From NCBI GenBank assembly GCA_947577025.1, contig CANPTO010000013.1, forward strand, positions 1 through 64,000: a stretch of 64,000 nt of DNA. The letters are read 5' to 3'. This document shows, piece after piece, positions 37,888-47,659 of this stretch. This DNA comes from an uncultured Clostridiaceae bacterium. Its GTDB lineage: Bacteria > Bacillota > Clostridia > TANB77 > CAG-508. The position numbers and the translations under genes were made by a program. The notes beneath the pieces were generated by a model. That model saw nothing but the letters and a program-made list of their open reading frames with translations. It did not search any database and was not told where the DNA came from. Numbering within the stretch: position 1 is the stretch's first letter; each line of letters opens with the position of its first letter.

Positions 37888-38335
37888 TTAGGTATCTTTG
37901 TATTTAGCGGTTGGTCTATAAAAGCAGTGGTCTCCTAGCCTTGTATGAAATGAGCCTGAACCATTTCGTGGAAATTCGTTATCACAAGTAGGCTTAAATG
38001 GATTTAAGTACCATAAGCATTCTCCTATTTCATTTAACCTATTTCCTGCTATTGCCCAGTCTGCTATATAATAATGTACATCTGTTGGATTCATATTATA
38101 TATATTTTGAAAGTTATATTTTCCATATAATTGCTCACGTACACAATCAAATTGCCCCTGTTGATAAATAATATTTCTAATACTTCCGACCCTGCGAAAT
38201 TCTAGCATATTCCCCATCTGGAACATTTACTCTATTCATTACAACACTGGCAACTGCCCTCATACCATTATCCCCTTCCCCACCAGCTTCACACTGTACA
38301 ATCCTTGCTAATAACTCCCTTTCAGAATACGCCAT
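37888..38335 (-). CDS. SleB/CwlJ-type cell-wall hydrolase, +1 shift at CGGA
   Basis: The frame from ATG 38335 encodes MAYSERELLARIVQCEAGGE with the catalytic glutamate, then ...EYARISQG and reaches CGG AAG TAT TAG. Skipping the C continues G, SIRNIIYQQGQFDCVREQLY, then WAIAGNRLNEIGECLWYLNP and ends after 148 residues. This is the length and motif order of CwlJ-like cortex-lytic enzymes, with the (V/I)-Y-Q-x-G-Q-F signature on the far side of the shift. It is followed by gerQ, its known partner. Confidence 0.88.
38185..38188 (-). other. CGGA +1 frameshift site (sleB/cwlJ-like)
   Basis: Context is CAG GGT C GGA AGT ATT. The zero frame stops two codons after CGG, before the QGQF signature. Confidence 0.88.
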
Positions 38336-38600
38336 TTTTTTCACCTCTTGTTCTATATTATGATTTTTCTGTGAAAATGTGTATATTTTCGTATCTATTC
38401 GACTAATTTCCTCTAGTTAACCATAGCAATTTCTTATCCTTAATTTTTTTCTTTAAAATACTCCACAATATCTTTTTATCTATATTTTGTCACATCCATT
38501 TTTACTGTATAATAATCTTGTCATATATTTTTTGCTGTTTTCATGGCTTTTTGTACATCACTTTTAAGCGTTTTTTTGTGTATTTAAAATAATCATTATA
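38336..38600. other. Intergenic AT-rich stretch
   Basis: Apart from the ribosome site of the hydrolase gene at the left edge, no gene, tRNA or repeat is seen in these 265 bases. Confidence 0.4.
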
Positions 38601-38638
38601 AATCTAAAACAAACGTTGAGTCTTTTTTGACTCAACGT
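38601..38638 (-). terminator. Perfect-stem terminator
   Basis: AAACGTTGAGTC and GACTCAACGTTT form a perfect 12-base stem over six T residues. Confidence 0.85.
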
Positions 38639-38658
38639 TTGCATTTTGCTCTTTTACT

Positions 38659-39102
38659 TTATCTGGTAGGCAACTCTTCCCACCATTTACATACATCTTC
38701 TGGCACTGCTGTATAGCACCAAAAGTTATCTTCTTCAGCAGTTAGGCAAGCTGGTATCATTGTAGTACTTCCTGACGAATATGCTTTAGAAACATCTGAA
38801 AGGTCAACACTAAGCTGGTCTGTCATAGGTATCATATTCATTCCCTCAGGAGCAGGTCCCATATTTGTGGGGATTTTACCCTTTTCATTGACCTCCCACT
38901 TAGGTAAAGGAAGTTCTTTGCCAGTATATTCCCCAGAGAAATGCTCCTCGCCTACTTTAGACCACACTTTTTCCATATATTTACGTGGTGACTGCCGCTT
39001 CTCTGCACATTCAGCACAGATTAATGGAGCTGAGTCGCCATATGGCCGCCAAAGCTTCACGTTTTTCTTTCCACAAATAGAACATACATATTCAATTTTC
39101 AT
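38659..39102 (-). CDS. Zinc-ribbon protein, GC-rich and probably acquired
   Basis: 147 residues. The N-terminus YVCSICGKKNVKLWRPYGDS continues to ICAECAEK, a four-cysteine zinc ribbon. The rest is polar with LPLPKWEVNEKGKIPTNMGP and a C-terminal WWEELPTR. No function is recognised; phage or plasmid proteins of this type exist. Base composition is far richer in G and C than its neighbours, and it uses CGG twice for arginine (near 38991 and 39044), so recent transfer is likely. The start at 39102 follows AAGGAGG. Confidence 0.65.
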   Translation of the reverse strand: MKIEYVCSICGKKNVKLWRPYGDSAPLICAECAEKRQSPRKYMEKVWSKVGEEHFSGEYTGKELPLPKWEVNEKGKIPTNMGPAPEGMNMIPMTDQLSVDLSDVSKAYSSGSTTMIPACLTAEEDNFWCYTAVPEDVCKWWEELPTR

Positions 39103-39239
39103 TCTTTTTTCCTCCTTGCTAATAAGCATTGAATTTTTTGTTAATTGTTACAAGTATTAAACTATATATTTATTGTAACACATTTTACATAATTTTTCAA
39201 TATTTGTTTTAAATTTTATGTATATTGTCAGACATTTTA

Positions 39240-39382
39240 TGGTAATTTCGTAGAAAGAGCAGGTCTCCGAAGGCGGCGACCCCTACAATATTAATTTTAT
39301 TATTTTAAATATATTCGTAATAATATATGTTCCCAAAAGTGACAGACTTCCCATTTGGAAACGTCCCCAATGGGAAGGTAAC
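39240..39382. repeat. Family C remnant plus short post-stop GGGGAC repeat
   Basis: GGCGACCCCTACAATATTA near 39270-39292 is the right end of repeat family C. Behind the permease stop the minus strand reads CCCATTGGGGACGTTTCC, followed by AAATGGGAAG, the same core as behind lysC. Confidence 0.6.
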
Positions 39383-41977
39383 CTAAATATTATCATCCCT
39401 AATCACATCTATAATATTCTCCTTTTTCACCTTCCTACTCGCATACACCATCGTCACATATACTACTAAATATATCGCTACTACACATATCATTATACTC
39501 TTCCATGGTATTCTAAACATAAACTCTATCATATCACTAAATGCATTATTTAGTAGGTAACATACTAGTATTCCTAGTGGCAGTCCATATAGTAGTGCTT
39601 TACTTCCATAAAATATACATTCTAAATCTAACATTTGCTTGAATTGTTTATTTGTCATTCCTATTGATTTCAGGTTTGCAAATTCTCTTCTTCTTAGTGT
39701 TATATTTGTTGATATTGTATTAAATACATTTGATACTCCTATTGCTGATATTAGGAATATGAAGCCATATAGGAATATTTGAATTATTAGTTTTAAGTTT
39801 TTCATTTGCTCTATTTGTTGTTTTATATTTATAGTATTTTCTAATCCTTCGTTTGTATATTTTTCTTTTAACATTCCTATTTGTTCTTCTAGTACAGCTA
39901 AATCTTTTGTTTTTATTCTTACTGTTTCTTCTAGTTCCATGTCATCTTTATTTATTTTTTCAAAGTTCTCCTTTGAAGTTATGAATATTGCATTTCCTAT
40001 AAAGCTTGAACCTTCTATTGCAAATGGTAGTTTTTGAGTTATTTTTGCAAATTTTATTTTAAAACTGCCATCTTCTGTTTTCTTTGTTTCATCTCCATAT
40101 TCATCATATTCGTATTTATATCTTGTTACTTGTATTTCATCTCCATTTCTATAATTTAATATTTCTGTTTCTATTTTGTATTCTTGCAATAAATTAGCAT
40201 AGTTTACTAGTACAAATTCATCTTGATTTAAGTTATTTATTCCTATTTCTTTTAAATAGTCTTTATATGTTTTTTCATCTAAACAATATATATATGCTGA
40301 TAAGTTATAAGTACCGTTTTCATCTAATAGTTTTTGTTCATATTTTTTTCTATTTTCATTAATTGTATTTTTTAATTTTTCATCTAACTTATTTACTGGC
40401 ACCTCTATTGTTTTTCCTATATATTTATATTTGATTATATCTTCTATTTTTTCTATATTACTTATCTTTTTATATAATTCTTCCGTTTTTTCTGTTTGTT
40501 TTAGTCGTATTTCATAGTCATAGTCTACTGTTTTATATATTGTGTCAAACCCTTCAAACATATAACCTACAAAGCCTGTTGTTGCCATGAATAATACTAT
40601 ACTTATTACTAGTGATATTACTGTTGTTCTATACCTTTTTTTACTTCTTTTTAAATTTTTAAGTGCAAGCTCTCCTTGAATTCCAAATATTTTTCTTATT
40701 ATTTTGGGTGTTCTTAGTTTTTTTGGTTTTACTTTTATATCTGTTGTTTGCCTTATTGCTTCTATTGGGCTTATTTTACTTGCTCTTTTTGCTGGTATTA
40801 TTACTGATAGATATATTGCAAAAGCTATTAATATTGCTGCTATTAGTATTGATGGCCAAGATATTGTAAGTTTGAAGCCCCAGTTTGTATCTGCTAGCAT
40901 TGGTTTTAGTAAATTATCTACAAGTTTTAATGTAACTCCTATTCCTGCTATTCCTGATAATATTCCTACTGGTATTCCTATACTTCCTAAAACTACTGCT
41001 TCATATACAACACTTCTTTTTATTTGCTTTTTGGTTGCTCCTATTGATGATAACATTCCGAATTGCTTTTTTCTTTCTGATACTGATATTGCAAAACTAT
41101 TGTAAATAACTAATACTGACCCCACTATTATAACAGTTATTAATATTGAACAAATGCTATATAATACACTATTAAATTCTGCTTTGTGATTTACCCCTTT
41201 ATATGCTAGTACATATGTGTTATAGTCAGTTTTGTGAGTATTTTCAATACTTAAATTTTGACAAATTTCTTCTGTATTTTTATATACATCTTTTGCTTTT
41301 TTATTTATTATTCCTATATCTACTAAATTTGATGTTATTTTTTCTTCACTTTCTAGAAGGGTTATTCCTGAGGTATAATGGTCTGTATAACTTTCAAATA
41401 CTGGTCTGTACATTTTCCCACATACTGTAAATGTTCGTTTTTCACTTTCTATAAATTCTTCTGTTTTACTTTTGGCTTGTGATAGTAGTTCATATCCTTC
41501 ATCCATTCTTTTTCCTAAGGTGAAGGTTACTTTTTCTCCTATTTTGGGCTCATTTTCTTTTCCGTCAAAAAATGTAGAACTTAAAACTATTTCATTCTCA
41601 TTTTGTGGCATTCTTCCTTCTAGTACTTCGCCATTCATTTTTGTTAGGGCATCTTTGCTATATTTATATAACATTATGAATTCATCATCCGAATACTCAT
41701 TTTTTGCTATTGATAATGGCTCCATTATTAGTATTTCTTTTAATTTTTTGTTTTCCTTTATTTCTTGTAATTCTTCTAAATTTACATTTTCTATTATAGC
41801 TTCCCATTCTCCACTTTGTGATATTTCTACATCTAGCATAAACCTTTGGAAAGTTACTGCAAGTGTTGTTACTGCACTAATCATTGCTCCTGACAAAATT
41901 ATTCCAATTAGAGTTACTAGGCTTCTTTTTGTATTTAGTTTTAAGTATTTCTTTGTTATTTCATTTAATATTTTCAA
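39383..41977 (-). CDS. FtsX-like ABC transporter permease
   Basis: 864 residues: an N-terminal helix (VTLIGIILSGAMISAVTTLA), a large extracytoplasmic domain, three helices near 275-400 with the FtsX signature (ERKKQFGMLSSIGATKKQI), a second large outer domain, and three C-terminal helices with RRREFANLKSIGMTNKQF. This is the duplicated FtsX layout of MacB/BceB-type exporters for peptides or lipoproteins. It forms a pair with the ATPase gene five bases away. Confidence 0.9.
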   Translation of the reverse strand: MKILNEITKKYLKLNTKRSLVTLIGIILSGAMISAVTTLAVTFQRFMLDVEISQSGEWEAIIENVNLEELQEIKENKKLKEILIMEPLSIAKNEYSDDEFIMLYKYSKDALTKMNGEVLEGRMPQNENEIVLSSTFFDGKENEPKIGEKVTFTLGKRMDEGYELLSQAKSKTEEFIESEKRTFTVCGKMYRPVFESYTDHYTSGITLLESEEKITSNLVDIGIINKKAKDVYKNTEEICQNLSIENTHKTDYNTYVLAYKGVNHKAEFNSVLYSICSILITVIIVGSVLVIYNSFAISVSERKKQFGMLSSIGATKKQIKRSVVYEAVVLGSIGIPVGILSGIAGIGVTLKLVDNLLKPMLADTNWGFKLTISWPSILIAAILIAFAIYLSVIIPAKRASKISPIEAIRQTTDIKVKPKKLRTPKIIRKIFGIQGELALKNLKRSKKRYRTTVISLVISIVLFMATTGFVGYMFEGFDTIYKTVDYDYEIRLKQTEKTEELYKKISNIEKIEDIIKYKYIGKTIEVPVNKLDEKLKNTINENRKKYEQKLLDENGTYNLSAYIYCLDEKTYKDYLKEIGINNLNQDEFVLVNYANLLQEYKIETEILNYRNGDEIQVTRYKYEYDEYGDETKKTEDGSFKIKFAKITQKLPFAIEGSSFIGNAIFITSKENFEKINKDDMELEETVRIKTKDLAVLEEQIGMLKEKYTNEGLENTINIKQQIEQMKNLKLIIQIFLYGFIFLISAIGVSNVFNTISTNITLRRREFANLKSIGMTNKQFKQMLDLECIFYGSKALLYGLPLGILVCYLLNNAFSDMIEFMFRIPWKSIMICVVAIYLVVYVTMVYASRKVKKENIIDVIRDDNI

Positions 41978-41982
41978 AGTCC

Positions 41983-42658
41983 TTACCCCCTATTCTCTTG
42001 TACTTTTCCGTCTTCTACCCATATTATTCTATCTGCTTCTTTGGCAATGTTCATGTCATGGGTAATCATTATTAGGGTTTGATTGTATTGTTTGTTTGAT
42101 TCTTTTAGTAAGTCTAGTATTTCTCTTGAATTTTTACTATCTAAGTTTCCTGTTGGCTCATCTGCTAATATTATTGAAGGGTGTGTAATTAAGCTTCTTC
42201 CTATTGATACACGTTGTTGTTGCCCTCCTGATAATTGGTTTGGTAAGTGCTTTCTTCTTGCATTTAGACCTAGAATTTTTAAGATTTCTTCTAAGTCCTT
42301 TTTATCTACTTGTTTTTTATCTAATAAAACTGGAAGTGTTATATTTTCTTCTACATTTAGTACTGGTATTAAGTTATAGAATTGGTATATTAAGCCTATT
42401 TCTCTTCTTCTAAATATTGCTAATTCATCTGGTTTTAAAGAGTTTATGTCTGTTCCATTTATATATACTTTTCCAGAGGTTGGTCTATCTACACCTCCTA
42501 ACATATGTAACATTGTAGATTTTCCGTGAGCCTGATGGTCCTACTATTGCAACAAATTCACCTTTTTCTATTGAGAAGGAAACATCATCTAAAGCTTTTA
42601 CACATGTGTCTCCTTTCCCATAATATTTTTTTAAGTTTTCTACTCTTACTATTTCCAT
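41983..42658 (-). CDS. ABC transporter ATPase, +1 shift at CGGA in Walker A
   Basis: From ATG 42658: MEIVRVENLKKYYGKG, then KGEFVAIVGPSGS, where the frame meets CGG. With the shift the Walker A motif is completed as GPSGSGKST and the chain continues MLHMLGGVDRPTSGKVYING. Q-loop, LSGGQQQRVSIGRSL and Walker B IILADEPTGNLDS follow, giving 224 residues, as in LolD/MacB-type ATPases. Without the shift no P-loop is made and the product ends about 12 codons later. It drives the FtsX-like permease. Confidence 0.93.
42523..42526 (-). other. CGGA +1 frameshift site (ABC ATPase Walker A)
   Basis: Context is GGC TCA C GGA AAA TCT. The glycine is the one directly before the catalytic lysine of the P-loop. 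Confidence 0.95.
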
Positions 42659-42915
42659 TTATTTTACCTCTTTCCTTTAATTTTCTGTTTTTATTATATA
42701 GCAATTTATTTGTTTTTTAAGTAGTTTAAGAATTTATTAATAATGTTTAGGAATTCTTAAGAAAAAATCTCAAAAGGAATAATATTCTAGTTGAGATAAA
42801 AAGTACATAAAATTAGATAATACACAAATAAGATGCTTGTATATATTATAAAGTTATAATATAATAATTTTATAAATATTGGACAAAATATAAAAAAGGA
42901 GGAACAAAAGAAATA

Positions 42916-43489
42916 ATGAAAAGTAGCAATAATAGGAAATTAAAAGGAAATATTAGCTTAAATTCAGTTTATGGCATAACATTAATGAGCTTAATAATAA
43001 CAATAATTATTTTGCTAATTTTAGCAGGAGTAGTAATAAATATGTTATTAGGAGAAAATAGTATTCTCAAATATGCTAAAATTGCAAAAGAAAAGTATGA
43101 AAATGCTGCCAATCAAGAAGTTCTAGAAATATCAAAATTGAGTAATGAAATAGATAACTATATTCCGAATAGTAAAAATACAGGTACATTAAAAAAAATA
43201 ATTCTTGCAAGTGAGACTTATATTGGAAGAGATGGTGGTAATTATTCATATAATGTATCTTCATATCCTCGGTTTTGAACTATTTTCTTGCGAAAATTTT
43301 GCAATTGATTTAAAACGTGTTGAAGTTACAGGAGCTGCTGGCACTCCCTCTAATCGAGTATTTGAAGATATAAATAAAAATTATGATAAAAAAACTGGGA
43401 TTTTTTCGTTCAAAATTCCATATCAAACTGTAGATGGTACTTGGCCACGTTTGGAATTTGATGTATGTTTATATTATGTGGAATACTAG
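42916..43489 (+). CDS. Type IV pilin-like protein, +1 shift at CGGT
   Basis: A plus-strand gene. The N-terminus has a short basic leader and the prepilin-like segment GITLMSLIITIIILLILAGV followed by INMLLGENSIL and a helical NQEVLEISKLSNEID stretch, as in clostridial type II secretion/pilin-like proteins. The frame ends NVSSYP-CGG-TTT-TGA. Skipping the C continues P, G, FELFSCENFAIDLKRVEVTG and on to 190 residues. The tail has no known domain. GGAGGAACAAAAG precedes the start. Being on the plus strand, it shows that the effect is not tied to one DNA strand. Confidence 0.7.
43270..43273 (+). other. CGGT +1 frameshift site (pilin-like)
   Basis: Context is TAT CCT C GGT TTT GAA CTA. The zero frame stops one codon later. 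This is the only GGT case and the only plus-strand case. Confidence 0.7.
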
Positions 43490-43607
43490 TTATAATTGCA
43501 TGCTGTCCCTCAATACCAAATTTTTACTTTAGCTATATTATTAACAATCCCTAATTTTTTTCTATAATTTGACTAAATAGAAAATATATAAAATAGCAAA
43601 TTGAATA

Positions 43608-43664
43608 ATTAAAGACTCATTTAGAATATATTTATAAAAAATATATTTTAAATGAGTCTTTCTT
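43608..43664. terminator. Bidirectional terminator
   Basis: AAAGACTCATTTA pairs with TAAATGAGTCTTT, with further AT pairing in the loop. It separates the convergent pilin-like and mnmA regions. Confidence 0.8.
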
Positions 43665-43681
43665 TTAATATTAAATATAAA

Positions 43682-43759
43682 CTATAATTTTTCAATTTCT
43701 TCTTTTGTTAGTTCTGTTATTTCTATTATTGTATTTATGTCCATATCTTTTGCTTTCAT
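43682..43759 (-). pseudogene. Remnant of an Rpn-type nuclease/transposase C-terminus
   Basis: A 25-codon frame overlaps the mnmA stop by ATGA and ends IIEITELTKEEIEKL, the typical tail of Rpn/PD-(D/E)XK family transposase-like nucleases. No upstream body is present, so it is a fragment. Confidence 0.45.
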
Positions 43760-44820
43760 TTTTTTGCTGTTTCTATTTTACCCCCACCAAGTACTATATC
43801 TCCTATATAAAATACTGCTGATTGTCCTGGAGTTATGGCTCTTTGTGGTTCGTCAAATATTACTTTTATTTTATCTCCATCTTTTGATATTTTTGCTTTG
43901 GCTTGTTTTGCTGAATATCTTGTTTTTACTTCTGCTTCCATTTCTTCTTTTATATCATCTACTAATAGTAAGTTTATGTCTGTTACTAGTATTTCTTTTT
44001 TGTATAATTCTTTTTCTTCTCCTACTATTACTTCATTTTTTTCTTTATTAAAACCTAGTACAAAAAGTGGTACTGCATTTGAAATTCCTAAACCTTTTCT
44101 TTGACCTATTGTATAGTTATATAAGCCTGTATGCTTTCCTAGGACTTCTCCTTTTTTGTTTACTATATTTCCTTCTTTTGGTTTTATTTGCGAATTATTT
44201 TCTAAGAACTTTTTATAGTTTCCGTCTGGTACAAAACAGATGTCTTCGCTATCTGGCTTATTTGCTACTTTTAAGTTCCTTTGCCTTGCTATTTGCCTTA
44301 TTTGCTCTTTTTCTTCAAATTCTGCTAGTGGAAATAGTACATATTGTATTAAGTCTTTTGGTATATTCCATAAAACATAGCTTTGGTCTTTTTTACCTGC
44401 ATTTGATTTTTTTAGCACCCATCTGCCATATTCTTCTGAATATTCTGTTTTTGCATAATGCCCTGTTGCTATATATTTGCAACCTAATTCTTTTGCTTTT
44501 TCGTACATGGCTCCAAACTTCATGTATTTGTTACATTCTATACATGGGTTTGGAGTTCTACAATTTGCATAGCATTCTATAAAATCACCTATTACATGTT
44601 TTTTAAATTCTTCTTTATAATCGTAGGTAAAGTGTGGTACTCCTAATGAGTTACATACATTTTTCGCATCTATATATGTATTTATATTGCAACAACTACT
44701 TCCTGTAAATAGTTCTAGTGTTGTTCCTATTACTTCATAACCCTGCTCTTTTAGTAAGACGGCTGATACTGAACTATCTACTCCACCACTCATACCTAAT
44801 AGTACTTTTTTATTTTCCAT
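43756..44820 (-). CDS. mnmA: tRNA-specific 2-thiouridylase MnmA
   Basis: It thiolates U34 of Lys, Glu and Gln tRNAs. 354 residues with the PP-loop LLGMSGGVDSSVSAVLL at the start, catalytic cysteines in NCRTPNPCIECNKYMKFG near 105 and in DSEDICFVPDGNYKKF near 195, and the C-terminal beta domain. Start codon ATG. Sulfur would come from a cysteine desulfurase such as SufS or another enzyme. Confidence 0.95.
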   Translation of the reverse strand: MENKKVLLGMSGGVDSSVSAVLLKEQGYEVIGTTLELFTGSSCCNINTYIDAKNVCNSLGVPHFTYDYKEEFKKHVIGDFIECYANCRTPNPCIECNKYMKFGAMYEKAKELGCKYIATGHYAKTEYSEEYGRWVLKKSNAGKKDQSYVLWNIPKDLIQYVLFPLAEFEEKEQIRQIARQRNLKVANKPDSEDICFVPDGNYKKFLENNSQIKPKEGNIVNKKGEVLGKHTGLYNYTIGQRKGLGISNAVPLFVLGFNKEKNEVIVGEEKELYKKEILVTDINLLLVDDIKEEMEAEVKTRYSAKQAKAKISKDGDKIKVIFDEPQRAITPGQSAVFYIGDIVLGGGKIETAKK

Positions 44821-44858
44821 TTGCTACTTCATTCCTTTTCTCGTTTCATATTATTACA

Positions 44859-44893
44859 TAAAAGAGATTCTAATGAAGAACCTCTTTTATGCT
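44859..44893 (-). terminator. Terminator behind small membrane gene
   Basis: CATAAAAGAG pairs with CTCTTTTATG, with AT-rich flanks. Confidence 0.7.
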
Positions 44894-44896
44894 TTT

Positions 44897-45079
44897 TTAC
44901 TTTTTAAAACATATTTCTTGTTTTTTCATTTTAGCTTCATAAAACCAAAATGAATCTTTGTCTTCCTTAGTATTTATTGGATTTACTAAATCTTTCCACT
45001 TAGCACGTGCTGCCATAATAACAATGCTAGTAGGAATAAGTATTAATGCTATTTCTATAATTGCTAATACTAAGTTCAT
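44897..45079 (-). CDS. Small single-helix membrane protein
   Basis: 60 residues from the ATG at 45079, which follows GGAGGT. One helix (LVLAIIEIALILIPTSIVIM) and a charged tail (KWKDLVNPINTKEDKDSFWF). No family is recognised. It lies downstream of sufU, possibly on the same transcript. Confidence 0.55.
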   Translation of the reverse strand: MNLVLAIIEIALILIPTSIVIMAARAKWKDLVNPINTKEDKDSFWFYEAKMKKQEICFKK

Positions 45080-45143
45080 AAAATTACCTCCTGTCATTTG
45101 GCTAAGGTTTATGGTTACTAATAGTATTAACATTATACTATAC

Positions 45144-45566
45144 CTATATTAATTTTTCAATAGTATGCCATGCAAGTAGTGCGCATTTTACTCTTGCTGG
45201 CATGTTTGATACATTTTTGAAAGCTATTGCATCTTCTAGTTTTTTTAAGGTTTCTTCGTCTTCTATTTCTCTTTTTATCATTCCTATAAATGTTTGTACA
45301 ATCTCTTTTGCTTCTTCTATTGTTTTTCCTTTTAATGTATCTATCATTATTGAAGTTGATGCCTGCGATATTGCACAACCATGGCCTGAAAATGCCATGT
45401 CTTCAATTATATTACCATTTAATTTTAATTCTAGTGTAATTTCATCTCCACAATTTGGGTTATGCCCTATTTGCTGATAGTCTGCGTTTTCTAGTTTTTT
45501 CTTGTTGTATGAGTTCATACTGTGTTCCATTATTAACTCATTATATATATCTGATAAATCTTCCAT
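45144..45566 (-). CDS. sufU: SUF Fe-S scaffold / sulfur acceptor SufU
   Basis: 140 residues of the IscU/SufU fold. The three conserved cysteines lie in HNPNCGDEITLEL (about 40), GHGCAISQAS (about 66) and RVKCALLAWHT (about 128). The insertion between the second and third cysteine marks the Firmicute SufU type, which takes sulfur from SufS. Expected length, no shift. Confidence 0.93.
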   Translation of the reverse strand: MEDLSDIYNELIMEHSMNSYNKKKLENADYQQIGHNPNCGDEITLELKLNGNIIEDMAFSGHGCAISQASTSIMIDTLKGKTIEEAKEIVQTFIGMIKREIEDEETLKKLEDAIAFKNVSNMPARVKCALLAWHTIEKLI

Positions 45567-45575
45567 AATTTTCTC

Positions 45576-45959
45576 CTACTTTATTCTTTGATATGACTTA
45601 CGAAATTTATCTGGTGAAAACCACCAATCATTTCCTAAGCCAAGCTCAAATAATTTATTATTCTCTTTATCATATGCAACATAATTTTCTATAGCCATCA
45701 TACTATTATGATATTCATTGCATTCTTTAAAAATAGCATTTTTCAAGCTAATTATCCACTTTTCTGTATTGATTTTATCTTTTTCTTCATCATCTTTCCA
45801 AGGAGTTTCATCTAAAATATAGGCAACATCATCAAGATTAACTCCCGTTATTTGCTCAAAAGTATATGTTTGTTTCCTTTTTGCTAAAAATATTATTCCT
45901 ATAATTGATATGCTTATAATTAGAATTGCACTTATTACTATAATTAATCTTTTTTTCAT
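45576..45959 (-). CDS. Unknown membrane-anchored protein
   Basis: 127 residues with an N-terminal anchor (LIIVISAILIISISIIGIIF) and a polar outside domain with FEQITGVNLDDVAYILDETP and ELGLGNDWWFSPDKF. It lies between sufS and sufU with seven to ten bases on either side, so it is co-transcribed; no link with Fe-S assembly is known. Confidence 0.55.
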   Translation of the reverse strand: MKKRLIIVISAILIISISIIGIIFLAKRKQTYTFEQITGVNLDDVAYILDETPWKDDEEKDKINTEKWIISLKNAIFKECNEYHNSMMAIENYVAYDKENNKLFELGLGNDWWFSPDKFRKSYQRIK

Positions 45960-45966
45960 TTTATTT

Positions 45967-47191
45967 CTATCCTTTCATATATTTTCTAAATATTTCATAA
46001 GCTTTGTTTAATCCTGCTACTAGTTTATCTACATCATACTTCGTATTATAGAAATAAAAACTTGCTCTACACGTTGAGTCTATTCCTAAAAATCTCATTA
46101 GTGGTTGTGCACAGTGGTTTCCTGAACGAATGCATATTCCTTTACTATCTAATATACTTGCTACATCATGTGGGTGTATTCCTTTTATATTGAATGATAT
46201 TACTCCTGAATGATTGCTACTGTTTGGTGTTATATATAGCTCTAAATAATCTAGTTTTGATAGCTCTTGTTTTGCGTATTCTACTATTTCTTTTTCTATT
46301 TTTTGTATATTATCATACCCTATATTTTCTATATAGTCTATTGCTGCTCCTAAGCCTATTACTCCTTCTATGTTCTGTGTTCCTGCTTCGAATTTATTTG
46401 GCAGTGGTGCAAAGGTTGTTTCTTGCTCATATACATATTCTATCATATCTCCACCCATTAGGAAAGGGGTCATTTTGTTTAATAATTCTTTTTTTCCATA
46501 TAGAACTCCTATTCCTAGCGGTGCTAGCATTTTATGGCCTGAGAATATCAAGAAGTCACAGCCGAAGCTTTTCTACATCTATTTTTATGTGTGGTATGCT
46601 TTGTGATGCGTCAACTATTACTATCGCTCCTCTTTTGTGGGCATATTTTATTATTTTTTCTATATTGTTTATTGTTCCTAAAACATTTGAAACATGTGTT
46701 ATACTAACTATTTTTGTTTTGTCTGTTATTTTGCTTTCTATTTCTTCTTCTGTTATTTCAAATTCATTATTTATGTACATATAGTTTAGTTTTGCACCTG
46801 TTTGCTTACATACTTTTTGCCATGGTACTAGGTTTGAGTGATGTTCCATTATTGATATTACTATTTCATCGTCTTTTTTTAGATTTTCTATTCCATATGA
46901 ATATGCAGTCAAGTTTAAACTTTCTGTGGCATTTTTGGAAAATATTATTTCTTCTGGTTGCTTTGCATTTATAAATTTTGCTATTTTCTTCCTAGTATTT
47001 TCGTAAGCTTCTGTGGCTTCTATACTTAATGAATATGCTCCTCTATGTGGGTTGGCATTGTATTTTTCGTAGTATTCTTCTATTGCTTTTATTACTTGTA
47101 TTGGCTTTTGGGTTGTTGCTCCACTATCTAAATATGTTATTTCTTTATTTTGTAATATTGGGAAGTCTTTTTTTATTTCTTCTATATTCAT
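45967..47191 (-). CDS. sufS: Cysteine desulfurase SufS, +1 shift at CGGC
   Basis: SufS removes sulfur from cysteine with PLP. The first frame begins MNIEEIKKDFPILQNKEITY, covers the cofactor-binding part (SIMEHHSNLVPWQKVC; VIVDASQSIPHIKIDVEKL) and meets CGG CTG TGA. With the shift it continues G, CDFLIFSGHKMLAPLGIGVL, which contains the PLP lysine of SGHK, then CIRSGNHCAQPLMRF with the catalytic cysteine. The product has 407 residues, the normal SufS length. Without the shift both the lysine and the cysteine would be missing. Confidence 0.96.
46561..46564 (-). other. CGGC +1 frameshift site (sufS)
   Basis: Context is AAG CTT C GGC TGT GAC TTC. The zero frame ends one codon after CGG, just before the PLP-lysine segment. 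Confidence 0.95.
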
Positions 47192-47655
47192 ATTTGCAAT
47201 GCCTCCATTTCTTTTTGAATTATATCTTCTAAAATTCTTCTTATATTTTCTGGTCTCTTATTTTCTGTAATATTTAATTTTTCATCTATTTTAATGTCTC
47301 TAACTATTATTTTATATTTCATTTCTATATATTCAGCTAAAACATGTCTATGGCAAAATTGTTGTCCTTTTTCAAAGCATAATAATATTGGGTCTTTTTC
47401 ATTTTTTAGTAATTCTAATATATCTACTTTTGATAATACTTGTTTATAATATTCATTTATGTAATATCTTGTATTTTCTTCTTCTGGAATTTTACCAATA
47501 TTTTCATACCATATATTCCAAAAACCTCGCTTTGGTGCAAGCTGTGGTATTGCTCTTCCTTTAAACCCTACACTTCTTCCTCTATCACCTGAAATAGAAA
47601 TTAAATTTCCAACTTTACATTCTTCATAATTTCCTGTAAATATTCTTTTATTCAT
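47188..47655 (-). CDS. DUF488-like protein
   Basis: About 155 residues with the tyrosine-phosphatase-like motif PILLCFEKGQQFCHRHVLAEYI near 105, typical of the DUF488 family, and an early SISGDRGRSVGFKGRA. Function is not known. The start at 47655 has GAGGA upstream, and the end overlaps the sufS start by four bases. Confidence 0.75.
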   Translation of the reverse strand: MNKRIFTGNYEECKVGNLISISGDRGRSVGFKGRAIPQLAPKRGFWNIWYENIGKIPEEENTRYYINEYYKQVLSKVDILELLKNEKDPILLCFEKGQQFCHRHVLAEYIEMKYKIIVRDIKIDEKLNITENKRPENIRRILEDIIQKEMEALQI

Positions 47656-47659
47656 ATTT

